Below are positions 29,868 through 30,164 of a stretch of DNA of 30,164 nt, piece by piece. The notes below the pieces were generated by a model, which was not told where the DNA came from, ran no database searches, and saw nothing but the letters and a program-made list of their open reading frames with translations. How positions within the stretch are numbered: the stretch's first letter is position 1; every line of letters starts with the position of its first letter. The translations under genes and the position numbers were made by a program. The DNA is from JBFMFE01 sp040752295 (GTDB lineage Bacteria; UBP15; UBA6099; JBFMBQ01): NCBI GenBank assembly GCA_040752295.1, contig JBFMFE010000058.1:1-30164 (forward strand), in the 5' to 3' direction.

Positions 29868-30164
29868 ATGGATTTTACTCTGACTCAGGAACAGTTGACG
29901 TGGAAAAAGACCGTGCGCGACTTCGCGGAAAAGCACCTCGCGCCGCTCGCGGCGGAAAACGACGAGACGCAGACTTTTCCCAGAGAAGTCGTCCCGAAAA
30001 TGGCGGCACTCAAACTGTGGGGCGTTTTCGTCCCCGAAAAATACGGCGGCGCCGGCGGCAGCAACCTGGACTGGGTGCTCGCTATGGAGGAGATCGGACG
30101 TGTGGACGCCGCAATGGGCATCTCGGTGCTCGGTCACTGCCACGCCGTCCGCGCCATCCTCACG
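29868..30164 (+). CDS. Acyl-CoA dehydrogenase (5' part, cut by window edge)
   Basis: The first 99 residues of an ACAD: MDFTLTQEQLTWKKTVRDFAEKHLAP, the helix VVPKMAALKLWGVFVPEKYGG and LDWVLAMEEIGRVDAAMGISV. This is the helical N-domain; the FAD-binding and catalytic parts lie beyond the window. GGGAG (29858-29862) precedes ATG 29868. Codon use is CGC-rich like the rest of the right-hand block. It is the seventh ACAD gene in the window. Confidence 0.85.
   Translation, partial: MDFTLTQEQLTWKKTVRDFAEKHLAPLAAENDETQTFPREVVPKMAALKLWGVFVPEKYGGAGGSNLDWVLAMEEIGRVDAAMGISVLGHCHAVRAILT

Noticed and set aside
1..30164. CRISPR arrays, tRNA or rRNA genes, insertion sequences
   Set aside because: I looked for spaced direct repeats of CRISPR type, cloverleaf-like sequences and transposase frames on both strands and saw none. 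The only repeats are the two short families described.

Overview
The window is about 30 kb of GC-rich DNA from what looks like a bacterium. Shine-Dalgarno sites sit close to most starts, there are some GTG/TTG starts and sigma70-like -10 boxes, and many stop and start codons overlap. The gene families recall uncultured Desulfobacterota-like or other anaerobic acyl-CoA degraders. That assignment is weak, and an archaeon is not strictly excluded because the HMG-CoA-synthase-like/DUF35 proteins have archaeal-type relatives. Apart from a 15-codon gene start on the minus strand at the left edge, every gene reads on the plus strand.

Layout. (1) 1-341: a divergent control region with a minus-strand gene start, a perfect 22-bp palindrome, a 20-bp-period direct-repeat element and a long leader. 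(2) 342-10324: a tight gene run holding a class III CoA-transferase, a double DUF35 protein, an acyl-CoA dehydrogenase (ACAD), a hot-dog/MaoC pair, an ACAD pair, an SDR, a crotonase, a second SDR and an ACAD. (3) 10325-10518: a remnant of an AMP-dependent ligase and a second copy of the direct-repeat element. (4) 10519-23268: a second tight run. It holds two paralogous pairs of thiolase-fold proteins that lack the catalytic cysteine (A at 10519 and 22102, B at 12146 and 21011), three separate DUF35 proteins, a cysteine-less HMG-CoA-synthase-like/DUF35 fusion, two intact SCP-x-type thiolases, a PaaK-like ligase, an ACAD and a crotonase. (5) 23305-30164: a looser run whose arginine codons are visibly richer in CGC. 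It holds an ACAD, a fused two-domain class I CoA-transferase, a MaoC hydratase, an internally deleted SDR, a second HMG-CoA-synthase-like/DUF35 fusion, a third intact thiolase, a short remnant and the start of another ACAD.

How the genes may work together. All recognisable enzymes act on CoA thioesters: activation (ligase, CoA-transferases), dehydrogenation (seven ACAD genes, one cut by the window edge), hydration (two crotonases, two catalytic MaoC proteins), 3-hydroxyacyl oxidation (two SDRs) and C-C cleavage (three canonical thiolases). The set parallels two known systems. One is the bbs operon for benzylsuccinate (class III CoA-transferase, ACAD, hydratase, two SDRs, thiolase plus DUF35). 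The other is the actinobacterial steroid side-chain route (two-subunit ACAD, two-subunit MaoC hydratase, Ltp2-DUF35 retro-aldolase, IpdAB-type CoA-transferase-fold hydrolase). My main inference is a catabolic pathway for a branched or cyclic carboxylic acid in which some C-C cleavages are aldolytic rather than thiolytic. The substrate cannot be read from the sequence. I see no oxygenase, cytochrome P450, ETF, transporter or complete regulator here.

Limits: all functions are from motif reading by eye. No database search was run, so percent identities and exact family assignments are not given.
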